NCBI GenBank assembly: GCA_900549705.1
Contig: URPI01000019.1
Span: 1-21,987, forward strand
Source of the DNA: an uncultured Eubacteriales bacterium
GTDB lineage: Bacteria > Bacillota > Clostridia > Oscillospirales > Oscillospiraceae
Direction: 5' to 3'
Length of the DNA stretch: 21,987 bases
Made by a program: the position numbers and the translations under genes. Each line of letters opens with the position of its first letter. The stretch's first letter is position 1. Shown piece by piece: positions 1-7,717 of the stretch. The notes under the pieces were generated by a model. That model was not told the DNA's origin and searched no databases. It saw only the letters and a program-made list of their open reading frames with translations.

Positions 1-10
1 TCAGGCGATG

Positions 11-53
11 CCTTCCTGATTAAAATTAAGATTTTAATCAGGAAATAGTATCA
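11..53 (-). repeat. Left copy of a 44-bp palindromic boundary element
   Basis: Contains a 12-bp stem CCTGATTAAAAT / ATTTTAATCAGG with a 4-nt loop (15-42), followed by an asymmetric tail that reads TGATACTATTT on the minus strand. Read on the minus strand it matches 15579-15622 with about three mismatches and one indel. The two copies are therefore inverted with respect to each other. It lies 26 bases beyond the GH1 stop codon. No T-tract follows the stem, so it is a poor intrinsic terminator. It could be a terminal inverted repeat, a MITE/REP-like element, or the end of a mobile cassette. Confidence 0.8.
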
Positions 54-78
54 GAACGTTTCATAGAAAGCAGCTTCT

Positions 79-1419
79 TTATAAGTTCTCACCGTTGGTC
101 GCGATGACATCGGCGTACCAGGCAGCAGATTTCTTGGGAATTCGCTCGCAGGTACGGTAATCTACGTAGACAATGCCGAAGCGCTCGTCATAGCCGGAGC
201 TCCATTCAAAGTTATCCAGAAAACTCCACTGCAGATATCCACGGATGGGCGTTCCTTCCTCGATGGCCTTGCCCAACTCCAAAAGATAACGGTGCAGGAA
301 ATCAATCCGGTCAAGGTCGTGCACCTTCCCGTCCAGATAGACCTTGTCGTTGCAGCTCAGGCCGTTCTCGGTGATGTAAATGGGCAGACCGTAGCGGCGG
401 TAGATGTGCATAGGGCCATAGTGCAGCACTTCCGGCGTGACGCCCCACTTGCAAGCGGTCAGGGGGAAGCCGGGATTGCGCTTGACTTCCTCGCCCTGTT
501 CGTTGACCATGAAGCCCTGATAGATATTCAGGCCAAGATAGTCCGGCGTTTCCATCATATCCCAGTCCCCGGGATCAATGGTGGCGGCGAAGCGCTTAAA
601 GGCATCCGACGCACTGTCGTCATAGTGGTGAAGAATCAGGCTGTCAAGGAAAACGTTGAAACTCCAGCCCACCTTCAGGTCAAAGCTGGCGCGGTAGGCC
701 GCTTCCCTTCCCTCCGGGGTATCCTTCTCGGGATATGCAAGGCTCCCGCATGGCACCACGCCCACAAGGGTTTCCTTGCCGCATACCTCCTTGATGGCTC
801 GCTGGGCAGCGCTGTGGGCAAGGCAAAGGTTGTGGTAAACCAGAGCCACCTTCTCCTCCGGCAGCTTCCAGCCGGGGGCGTGAATGCCTGTTCCATAGCC
901 AAGCTGAGCAATGCACTGAGGCTCGTTGATGGTCATAAAGTTTCGGACGCGTCCCTTGAAGCGCTGGGCGATGATACGGGCGTAACGTGCAAAAACGTCC
1001 GCAATCTCCCGGTTCAGCCAGCCGCCCTTATCCTGCAGGGCGCTGGGCAGATCCCAGTGGTAGAGGGTAATCAGCGGCTCAATCCCGCTCGCAATCAATT
1101 CATCTACCAGATTGTCGTAAAACCGGAGTCCCTGTTCGTTGACCTCGCCGTCACCGTCAGGTATGACTCTCGCCCAGCTGATGGAGAAGCGGTATGCCTT
1201 GATATTAAGCTGCTTCATCAGCGCCACATCCTCCCGGTAGCGATGGTAGCTGTCGCAGGCTATGTCGCCGGTGTCCCGGTTTTTGATGTTGTTGGCAGCG
1301 GGGTCATGGCAGAAATCATCCCAGATATTGGGGGCTTTCCCATCCTCATTCCAGGCACCTTCGCACTGATAAGATGCGCAGGCCACACCCCATAGAAAAT
1401 TCTTTGGAAATTTGCTCAT
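79..1419 (-). CDS. GH1 family beta-glucosidase
   Basis: Cytoplasmic retaining beta-glycosidase of 446 aa, the normal GH1 length, with no signal peptide. The N-terminal FLWGVACASYQCEGAW block matches the family signature. The acid/base glutamate is E166 in TINEP and the nucleophile is E351 in YITENG. The sugar-binding block FLDNFEWSSGY (around 400-410) is the type seen in enzymes for unphosphorylated glucosides rather than 6-phospho-glucosides, which agrees with an ABC importer in the same cluster. It probably hydrolyses cellobiose or other short beta-glucosides; beta-galactoside or beta-mannoside side activity is possible. Its ATG overlaps the stop of the upstream GH94 remnant in an ATGA, so it was probably translationally coupled. 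It is the last gene of the minus-strand operon. Confidence 0.95.
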   Translation of the reverse strand: MSKFPKNFLWGVACASYQCEGAWNEDGKAPNIWDDFCHDPAANNIKNRDTGDIACDSYHRYREDVALMKQLNIKAYRFSISWARVIPDGDGEVNEQGLRFYDNLVDELIASGIEPLITLYHWDLPSALQDKGGWLNREIADVFARYARIIAQRFKGRVRNFMTINEPQCIAQLGYGTGIHAPGWKLPEEKVALVYHNLCLAHSAAQRAIKEVCGKETLVGVVPCGSLAYPEKDTPEGREAAYRASFDLKVGWSFNVFLDSLILHHYDDSASDAFKRFAATIDPGDWDMMETPDYLGLNIYQGFMVNEQGEEVKRNPGFPLTACKWGVTPEVLHYGPMHIYRRYGLPIYITENGLSCNDKVYLDGKVHDLDRIDFLHRYLLELGKAIEEGTPIRGYLQWSFLDNFEWSSGYDERFGIVYVDYRTCERIPKKSAAWYADVIATNGENL

Positions 1420-2183
1420 ACTGTCACCTCAACATGATACTTTTTCTTCCCGTCCTTCATGGGAATCAGATTGCCTGCCACATTTTCACCGTCCACGCTC
1501 AGGCTGTAAGTCCCCGTCTGAACCACGTGGATGTGGTAGGCTGCACCCCGGTAACGGCGCCGGACAGAGTACTCCTCCAGCGCTCCGGGCAGGCATGGGT
1601 CGATTCGCAATCCGGCAGGGGTTGGTTTCACACCCAGAATATACTGCGCTGCCTTCCACTTCCAGCTCGCCGATGTTCAGGTTCCGCTGGAAATTGGTGG
1701 CGTCATCCACCGTGTTCCACAGGCACCACTCTACGGCAGCGGTGAAGCGGAAGCGCTTGGTTTCCGCTGAGCGGTTGGTCAGGCGGACGCGCTGCACCTC
1801 GCAATTTTCCCCGATGGGTACGAGAAAAGTCAGCTCCGCGTAAAGGCCGTCCTTCTCCGTCTCAAAAACGGTGTAGCCCATACCATGACGGCAGCGGTAA
1901 CTGTCCAGCGACCGATCCACGGGATGGAAGGTGGGGCTCCAGGGCGCTTTATCTTCCTCTTTGATGTAGAAAAACCGTCCGCCCACATCTGCCGGGACAT
2001 TATTGTAGCGGTAGCGCAGGATGCGCTGAAGCTTTGCGTCACGGTAGAAGCAGTAGCCGCCAGCGGTATTGCTGATGAGGGAGAAAAACTCCTGGCTGCC
2101 CAGATAGTTGATCCAGGGCATGGGAGTTGCCGGGGTTTCAATTACATACTCTTTTCTTTTATCGTCAAAAAACCATATTGCAT
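1416..2183 (-). pseudogene. GH94 cellobiose-phosphorylase-like gene with internal deletion and frameshift
   Basis: Only the two ends of a roughly 800-aa inverting phosphorylase remain. The N-terminal part (about 2183-1643) includes FGFF/DDKRKEYVIETP, PWINYLG, SNTAGGYCFYRDAKL and NFQRNLNIGELEVEGSAVY. The C-terminal part (about 1645-1416) includes YILGVKPTPAGLRIDPCLP and YRGAAYHI. These match the two ends of clostridial cellobiose phosphorylases as I remember them; about 550 central residues, including the catalytic (alpha/alpha)6 barrel, are missing. The two halves lie in different frames. A second lesion lies near the start: the ATG at 2183 with its TGGAGG ribosome site is out of frame with the body because a T-run (2167-2172) has six rather than seven T. 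An in-frame internal ATG exists at 2121. The product cannot be an active phosphorylase. Confidence 0.9.
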
Positions 2184-2218
2184 GACAAAAGTCCTCCAGA
2201 TGGAAGGTGATGATTGCC

Positions 2219-2241
2219 GGAGGGCCTTACACAGGCCCTCC
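2219..2241 (-). terminator. Intercistronic hairpin between GH3 and GH94
   Basis: A perfect 9-bp GC-rich stem GGAGGGCCT / AGGCCCTCC with a 5-nt loop, in the gap between the GH3 stop and the GH94 start. No T-tract follows on the minus strand, so it may be an mRNA-stabilising or processing hairpin rather than a true terminator. Confidence 0.6.
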
Positions 2242-2250
2242 CAAATGAAA

Positions 2251-4518
2251 TTAAAGACTGTTCAGCTGATCCAGAAGACGATCCAGCATCTCCTGGGACA
2301 CCATTCCACCGCCGAAGCTCAGGGCGCCGCGAAGGGGCATATACTGCATCATCGCCATGTTCATCTCGTCGGAAATGGCTTCCTTTGCCGCATCTGTGTT
2401 CTCGGCGTTGTCCGGGGAAAACGTCTTTTTAATGACCTCCAGCATGGGCGCCATCACGGCAGCTGCGCTGGGGTCTGCCATCAGATCCATGAAAATGGTG
2501 TCCATGGTGTAGTGCTTTTTGACCCTCACAGTGGAGGTAACATTCACGGCAGCACTCACGTCGATGTGCCGGGAGGACTGCCCCACTTCAATCGTAAACT
2601 CGCCTGTCTTGACGTGCCAGTCGTGAATCTGGGCGTTCCAGTAGGCGAAGGCGCGCTTGTCCAGTGTGAAGGTCACATCCTTGCTTTCCCCGGGCTGGAG
2701 AGCAACCTTATCAAAGCCCTTCAGCTCCCGCACCGGGCGGAGCACCTCGCTGTGCTTCTCACCTACGTAGAGCTGGACAACGGTTTTGCCGAAGCGGCTG
2801 CCGGTATTCGTCACGGTAACCGTGGCGGTAAGGGTATCCCGGTCGGTGATCTCCGACGCGTTCAGGCGCAGATTCGAGTAGGCAAAGGTGGTGTAGCTCA
2901 GGCCGTGACCGAAGGGGAACAGAACATCCATTTCCTTCTTATCATAATAGCGGTAGCCCACGAACACGCCCTCGCGGTAGTCCGCCTCGTTGCCCTCGCC
3001 GCCGTAGAAAAGGTAGGAGGGGTTATCGGACAGCTTGACGGGGAAGGTCTCCGGCAGATGACCGGAGGGATTCACTTCGCCATAGAGCACGCGAACCGTC
3101 GCCAGGCCAACCGCCTGACCGCCCAGATAGCCTTCCAGAACCGCCTTGACCTTGCCGATCCAGGGCATCTCTACAGGAGAGCCGTTGTGGAGTACCACTA
3201 CGGTGTTGGGGTTCACTTCCGCGACAGCCTCAATCAGTCTGTTCTGGCAGTCGGGCATACGCATATGGCTGCGGTCATAGCCCTCGGATTCATAAGCATC
3301 CGGCAAGCCCGCGAACACAACGGCAACCTTGGCTTTCTTCGCTGCGGCAACCGCTTCGGCAATCATTTCATCGGTCGCCGCGTCCTCCGCAACGCTGTAG
3401 CCCCGAGCATAGGTCACCTTTTTTCCCTCCGCCGCTTCCAGCGCAGAGGTGGTCTTGAAGCAGTTGATATGGGAGCTGCCGCCGCCCTGGAACCGGGGCT
3501 TTACCGCAAACTCGCCAATAAATGCCGCCTCCTCGTCCTGACTCAGGGGCAGAATTCCCTCATTCTTCAGCAGAACCATACAGTCTGCAGCAATGTCTGC
3601 ACTCAGAAGGTGCTGGGCTTCCATATCCCAGGGAGTTTCGGGTTTCGCGTTTTCCAGGTAGCGGAAGTTGATGGTGAGAATCCGCTCCACCGCCTGATCC
3701 ACCAGCTTTTCGTCCAGCTTGCCGCTGCGAACCGCTTCCACGATCCGGGCATCATTGATACCGCCGGAAGAAGGCATTTCCAGATCCAGCCCGGCGGCAA
3801 CGCCGGCAACACGGTTGGAAACCGCGCCCCAGTCGGACATCACATAACCCTCAAAGCCCCATTCCTTCCGAAGCACATCGGTCAGCAGCCAGGGATCCTC
3901 CGAGGCATAGACGCCGTTGATCCGGTTGTAGGAGCACATCACCGTCCACGGCTGCGCCTTTTTCACGGATGTTTCAAAGGCGGGGAAATAGATTTCCCGC
4001 AGCGTCCGCTCATCGGCGTTGGAGCTGGAGCTCATGCGGCGGTGCTCCTGATTGTTGGCGGCAAAGTGCTTGATGGAGGTGCCCACATTGCGGCTCTGCA
4101 CACCGTTAATATAGGCGGCAGACATTTCACCCGCCAGATAGGGATCCTCAGAAAAATACTCAAAATTTCTTCCGCACAGAGGGGAACGCTTGATATTGAC
4201 AGCCGGGCCCAGAACCACGCTGAGCTTTTCATGCTGGCAGCTGTCGCCGATGGCTTCGCCCATTTTCCGGATCAGATCCCGGTCGAAGGACGCTGCCGTG
4301 GCGGAGGCTGCCGGCATACACACAGCCTTGATGCTGTCATTGATGCCCAGGTGATCCCCTTTGTCATCCTGCTTGCGCAAACCATGCGGGCCGTCGCTGA
4401 CCATCACGGAGGGAACTCCCAGACGCTCGACGGATTTGGTATGCCAAAAATCCAGACCGGAGCACAGGCCGGCCTTCTCTTCCAGAGTCATTTGGGAAAC
4501 CAGTGCTTTAATTTCCAT
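2251..4518 (-). CDS. GH3 family beta-glucosidase
   Basis: A 755-aa retaining beta-glucosidase without a signal peptide, so probably cytoplasmic. The N-terminal GH3 barrel carries VMVSDGPHGLR (38-48), GRNFEYFSEDPYLAG (117-130), KHFAANNQE (150-158) and the nucleophile D229 in YVMSDWGA. The GH3 C-terminal alpha/beta domain follows (LLKNEGILPLS, EMPWIGKVKAVLEGYLGGQAVG), then a fibronectin-III-like domain (VVQLYVGEKHSEVLRPVRELKGF). A C-terminal extension of about 90 residues after that domain is a common feature of Clostridia homologues. It likely removes glucose from the non-reducing end of beta-gluco-oligosaccharides. It is preceded by an AAGGAG ribosome site and by a long stem-loop (4541-4584) that separates it from the transporter genes. 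Confidence 0.95.
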   Translation of the reverse strand: MEIKALVSQMTLEEKAGLCSGLDFWHTKSVERLGVPSVMVSDGPHGLRKQDDKGDHLGINDSIKAVCMPAASATAASFDRDLIRKMGEAIGDSCQHEKLSVVLGPAVNIKRSPLCGRNFEYFSEDPYLAGEMSAAYINGVQSRNVGTSIKHFAANNQEHRRMSSSSNADERTLREIYFPAFETSVKKAQPWTVMCSYNRINGVYASEDPWLLTDVLRKEWGFEGYVMSDWGAVSNRVAGVAAGLDLEMPSSGGINDARIVEAVRSGKLDEKLVDQAVERILTINFRYLENAKPETPWDMEAQHLLSADIAADCMVLLKNEGILPLSQDEEAAFIGEFAVKPRFQGGGSSHINCFKTTSALEAAEGKKVTYARGYSVAEDAATDEMIAEAVAAAKKAKVAVVFAGLPDAYESEGYDRSHMRMPDCQNRLIEAVAEVNPNTVVVLHNGSPVEMPWIGKVKAVLEGYLGGQAVGLATVRVLYGEVNPSGHLPETFPVKLSDNPSYLFYGGEGNEADYREGVFVGYRYYDKKEMDVLFPFGHGLSYTTFAYSNLRLNASEITDRDTLTATVTVTNTGSRFGKTVVQLYVGEKHSEVLRPVRELKGFDKVALQPGESKDVTFTLDKRAFAYWNAQIHDWHVKTGEFTIEVGQSSRHIDVSAAVNVTSTVRVKKHYTMDTIFMDLMADPSAAAVMAPMLEVIKKTFSPDNAENTDAAKEAISDEMNMAMMQYMPLRGALSFGGGMVSQEMLDRLLDQLNSL

Positions 4519-4540
4519 AATACATACTCCTTATACGAGC

Positions 4541-4584
4541 TTACCGCAGCATTGAGGGCTAAGATTTCCGCAATGCTGCGGTAA
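4541..4584 (-). terminator. Large stem-loop between transporter ATPase and GH3
   Basis: A perfect 14-bp stem TTACCGCAGCATTG / CAATGCTGCGGTAA with a 16-nt loop fills most of the 75-bp gap between the ATPase stop (4594) and the GH3 start (4518). There is no following U-tract on the minus strand. It may be a partial terminator, an RNase-processing site or a 3'-end stabiliser for the transporter mRNA. Confidence 0.6.
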
Positions 4585-4593
4585 TGGCTGATA

Positions 4594-5442
4594 CTACTTC
4601 AGTTCTACCGTGCTCAGATCCCATTCCTCATGAATCTTGGGAACGTCGCTGATCAGGCGCTTGGTATACGCGGCCTTGGGATTGAGGATGACCTCGTCCG
4701 CCTTGCCGAATTCCACAAACCTGCCATGCTCCATGATACAAACGGTATCGGAAATGTAATACGCCAGGCCAATATCGTGGGTGATGAAGATAACGGTCAT
4801 GCCGATCTCATCGCGCAGCTGTAGCAGCATATCCAGAATGGTGGCGCGGGAGCAGGCGTCAACCATGGAGGTGGGCTCGTCCGCCAGCAAAATCTTGGGC
4901 TTGAGCAGGAAAATACGGGCGATCATCAGACGCTGCATCTGGCCGCCGGAGAGCTCGAAGGGATACTTATTGGTCAGCTCCGCGAACTTCAGGTTTACAA
5001 AGGAGCAGGCTTCGGTCATCATTTCGATCTTCTTCTCCTTGGGGAGATGCTTGCCGCCACGCATGTTAATGCAGTCGAGAAGCACGGTGTCAATTTTATT
5101 GAAGGTATTGAAGGAAGAGAAGGGATCCTGGAAAACGGCCTGAATGCCTCTCCAGTATTCCTTTTTCTTTCTGTGGGAGGAAATGTCCCGGGGCTTGCCC
5201 TGGAACAGGATCTCCCCTTCCGTCTGATTCAGCAGACCCAGCAGCATTTTGGACAGGGTGGTCTTACCGGAGCCGGACTCACCGACGATGGAGACGAACT
5301 CGCCCTCGTGAAAGTCAAAGTCCACATGGTCAACAGCCACGGTTTTCTTTTCGCCAAGTCCGAATACCTTGGTTACCCCGCGGCCGGACAGGCAAAGCGG
5401 TGCGTTGGTGAAATCCTTCGTTTTCGGAACGTAATCACTCAT
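4594..5442 (-). CDS. Oligosaccharide ABC transporter ATPase (OppF/DppF-like)
   Basis: A 282-aa ATP-binding subunit of the peptide/nickel/opine importer family. Walker A is GESGSGKTT (54-62), the signature is LSGGQMQR (164-171), Walker B is ILLADEP (184-190) and the switch histidine is H222 in FITHD. It overlaps the upstream ATPase gene by 8 bp, so the two are translated together and should form the heterodimeric motor. The usual C-terminal oligo_HPY cysteine region is absent here but present in its partner. Family membership is clear. The carbohydrate role is inferred from the neighbouring glycosidases; some family-5 importers, such as those of Thermotoga, carry mannobiose or cellobiose rather than peptides. 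Confidence 0.93.
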   Translation of the reverse strand: MSDYVPKTKDFTNAPLCLSGRGVTKVFGLGEKKTVAVDHVDFDFHEGEFVSIVGESGSGKTTLSKMLLGLLNQTEGEILFQGKPRDISSHRKKKEYWRGIQAVFQDPFSSFNTFNKIDTVLLDCINMRGGKHLPKEKKIEMMTEACSFVNLKFAELTNKYPFELSGGQMQRLMIARIFLLKPKILLADEPTSMVDACSRATILDMLLQLRDEIGMTVIFITHDIGLAYYISDTVCIMEHGRFVEFGKADEVILNPKAAYTKRLISDVPKIHEEWDLSTVELK

Positions 5443-6442
5443 GGCTGTACACCTCCTTCAATTCATCCTGACCCAGCAGGCAGCGGTACATACGTCCGTC
5501 GCCGAGATCCTTTTCGGGGATGGCGCTGTAGCGGCACTCAGGCCGGGCGTACTTGCACCGCTCGGCAAAACGACAGCCCTGAGGCGGTTTTTTCAGGTTG
5601 GGCGGCGTACCGGGAATCGCAGTCAGCTTGTGTCCGCGCGTGCCCTCCTCGGGAACCAGAATGGAGCTCATCAAGCCGTGGGAGTACGGATGCACGGGAT
5701 CGAACACCATTTCTTGCGCAGTGCCCTTTTCCACAATCTGTCCGGCGTACATGACCATGATGTCATCGGTCACATTGTAGAGCAGAGGCAGCTCGTGGGT
5801 GATGAACAGCATGGACTTGATATAGCCCTTTTCCATCAGCTCCCGCATCATCTTGATAACCATCTTCTGAGAGGTCACGTCCAGCGCGGAGGAAGGTTCG
5901 TCGGCAATCAGAACCTTGGGGTTCAGAATGGTAGACACAGCGATGACGGTACGCTGCTTCATACCGCCGGACAGCTCCACCGCGTGTTTATCCAGCACCT
6001 CGGGCGGCAGACCCAGTTCCGCAAACCGTGCTTCCGCCAACTCCCGAATCAGCTTCTTGTCTTTCTTGGGGTCATGTGCCCGCACCACGTCCTCGATAAA
6101 GCGGATGATTCTCTGGGTTGGGTTCAGGGCGTTCATGGCAGCTTGGGGAATGTAGGCAATTTCCGTGCCGAGGATGCTCTTACGGACATCATCCGGCTTC
6201 ATGCCGGAGATATTTCTGCCGTCGATGACGATATCGCCGCTCATATAGTGCAGAGGCGGGAAATAGTAGCCCATCATAGAAAGCGCCAGCGTGGATTTTC
6301 CGCAGCCGGACTCGCCCGCGATGCCCAGGGACTTGCCTTCCTCGATTTTGAAGGAGACGCCGTCCACGGCGTAAACATCCTCGTGGAAGCGGGTCACATA
6401 TTTGGTTTTGAGGTTTCTGACCTCCAGCATTACTTTACCCAT
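5435..6442 (-). CDS. Oligosaccharide ABC transporter ATPase (OppD/DppD-like)
   Basis: A 335-aa second motor subunit. Walker A is GESGCGKST (43-51), the Q-loop is around YIPQAAMNALNP (97-107), the signature is LSGGMKQR (157-164) and Walker B is VLIADEP (177-183). The C-terminal oligo_HPY region has GTPPNLKKPPQGC followed by three further cysteines (CRFAERC, PEC, YRC). This is the four-cysteine pattern linked in related Opp/Dpp ATPases to an iron-sulfur cluster. The ribosome site AAGGAGG lies 8 nt before the chosen ATG. The gene starts 13 bp after the permease stop, so both are on one transcript. Confidence 0.93.
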   Translation of the reverse strand: MGKVMLEVRNLKTKYVTRFHEDVYAVDGVSFKIEEGKSLGIAGESGCGKSTLALSMMGYYFPPLHYMSGDIVIDGRNISGMKPDDVRKSILGTEIAYIPQAAMNALNPTQRIIRFIEDVVRAHDPKKDKKLIRELAEARFAELGLPPEVLDKHAVELSGGMKQRTVIAVSTILNPKVLIADEPSSALDVTSQKMVIKMMRELMEKGYIKSMLFITHELPLLYNVTDDIMVMYAGQIVEKGTAQEMVFDPVHPYSHGLMSSILVPEEGTRGHKLTAIPGTPPNLKKPPQGCRFAERCKYARPECRYSAIPEKDLGDGRMYRCLLGQDELKEVYSHE

Positions 6443-6455
6443 TGCGTCGTCCTCC

Positions 6456-7703
6456 TTAGTCTCTCAGGGTGGGATTGAATACCTGGTCGAGACCCGTGTT
6501 CATCAGATTCAAAGAGAAAGAGATGAGGGTGATGGTCAGAATCACAGGGAAGTAAGCCCACCAGGAACCGTTGGTATGTGCGGAATACAGCATGGCCCAG
6601 TTCATCATCAGACCCAGCGTAGGAACCTCGGTGGTCTTGGGGCCAAGACCCAGCAGTGACAGCTGTGCTTCGCTGAGGATGCCAGAGGAAACCTGAAGAA
6701 TGAAAGCCATGACGACATAGGAGGCAATGTAGGGCAGGATATCCGTCAGCACGATGCGAACCAGGCTGTGTCCGGAGAGCTTGCTCAGGTTGACGTGGTC
6801 ACGGTTGCGCAGGCTGATGACCTGAGAACGGACGGAACGAGCGGTCCAGGTCCAGCTTGTCAAGCCGATAACCAACGCGACCACCGCCGCGCCGCGCTGT
6901 TCCTGACCGATGGAATAGGAAATCAAAATCAGCAGGATGAAGCTGGGGATAACGGTGAAAATGTTGGTGATGAACATAATCAGGTCGTCCGCAAAGCCGC
7001 CTAAGTAACCGGCCAGCAAGCCCAGGGTCAGGCCAATGATTGTGGCAACGGCACCGGCGATCAGGCCGATTCTGATGGAGGTGCCGCAGGCGGACACCAG
7101 CTCTTTAAGGACGTCGCGGCCGAAGTTGTCGGTGCCCAGCGGCAGAGTCTTGACGTTGGCAACGGCACGGATGTTGACATAGTCGGTTTTGCTGATGGAA
7201 TTCACCTTTTCCAGATCGCCCTCATCATTCTCATCGGCGATAATCCGCACGTCAGCGGATCGCAGCTCCAGCAGAGCGTTATTCAGGCGCTTGTAATAGT
7301 TCCGCTTTGCCATGGTCATGCCGGCAGGCTTGGCGGTAACCTCGTAATTGTCGTTCCACAAATCCACCAACGCGTCGGTGTCGTTAATGTCCAGTCCGGA
7401 CACGTCGATGCCCATAGCGGTGAACCACTCCACCATGGCAACCCTGTCCTCAGCGGACAGAGCCTTCGCGATTCGGTTATCGTCCGCGTCGGAAAGGCGC
7501 AGCGTCTCGGTGTCGGTGCCCACGGCGTCATACAGGGAAACGTAAGTACCGGGAGATGCGAAGGTGCCAACGCCAATCATTTCCAGAGGGTTTCCGGGGT
7601 TGAACATGGGATAGATCAGCATGACCAGAAGGATAAACACAAAAATGCCAAAACCAACCACAAATTTGGGGGAATGAAAAATCTGGCGCAGTGTATTCTT
7701 CAT
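6456..7703 (-). CDS. ABC transporter permease (OppC/DppC-like) with an enlarged extracytoplasmic loop
   Basis: A 415-aa inner permease of the DppC/OppC type. A first membrane helix lies at about 14-33. The conserved LGTDNFGRDVL block (189-199) precedes the permease core, which has helices near 210-235, 240-262, 272-290, 325-345 and 385-405. The cytoplasmic coupling (EAA) loop is around VISLRNRDHVNLSKLSGHS (295-313). The stretch between the first helix and LGTDNFGRDVL is about 150 residues, against a few tens in ordinary DppC proteins. It is hydrophilic and rich in Asp, Asn and Glu, so an extra domain faces the outside. GGAGG sits 8 nt before the ATG, and the upstream permease stops 14 bp earlier. 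Confidence 0.92.
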   Translation of the reverse strand: MKNTLRQIFHSPKFVVGFGIFVFILLVMLIYPMFNPGNPLEMIGVGTFASPGTYVSLYDAVGTDTETLRLSDADDNRIAKALSAEDRVAMVEWFTAMGIDVSGLDINDTDALVDLWNDNYEVTAKPAGMTMAKRNYYKRLNNALLELRSADVRIIADENDEGDLEKVNSISKTDYVNIRAVANVKTLPLGTDNFGRDVLKELVSACGTSIRIGLIAGAVATIIGLTLGLLAGYLGGFADDLIMFITNIFTVIPSFILLILISYSIGQEQRGAAVVALVIGLTSWTWTARSVRSQVISLRNRDHVNLSKLSGHSLVRIVLTDILPYIASYVVMAFILQVSSGILSEAQLSLLGLGPKTTEVPTLGLMMNWAMLYSAHTNGSWWAYFPVILTITLISFSLNLMNTGLDQVFNPTLRD

Positions 7704-7717
7704 TTTTAATTCCTCCC

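Noticed and set aside
53..63. GAACGTTTCAT after GH1 resembling the LacI operator
   Set aside because: It matches one half well but lacks the other half, and its place after the last gene makes a regulatory role doubtful. A looping site cannot be excluded.
1885..4584. Very long plus-strand open frame opposite GH3 and GH94
   Set aside because: It is antisense to a convincing GH3 gene with catalytic motifs and has no family resemblance. Its length comes from the GC-rich codon pattern of the true strand.
4586..4600. CTGATACTACTTC resembling the tail of the boundary element
   Set aside because: Only about ten bases match and no AT-rich stem follows. It is mostly coding sequence end, so chance similarity is more likely.
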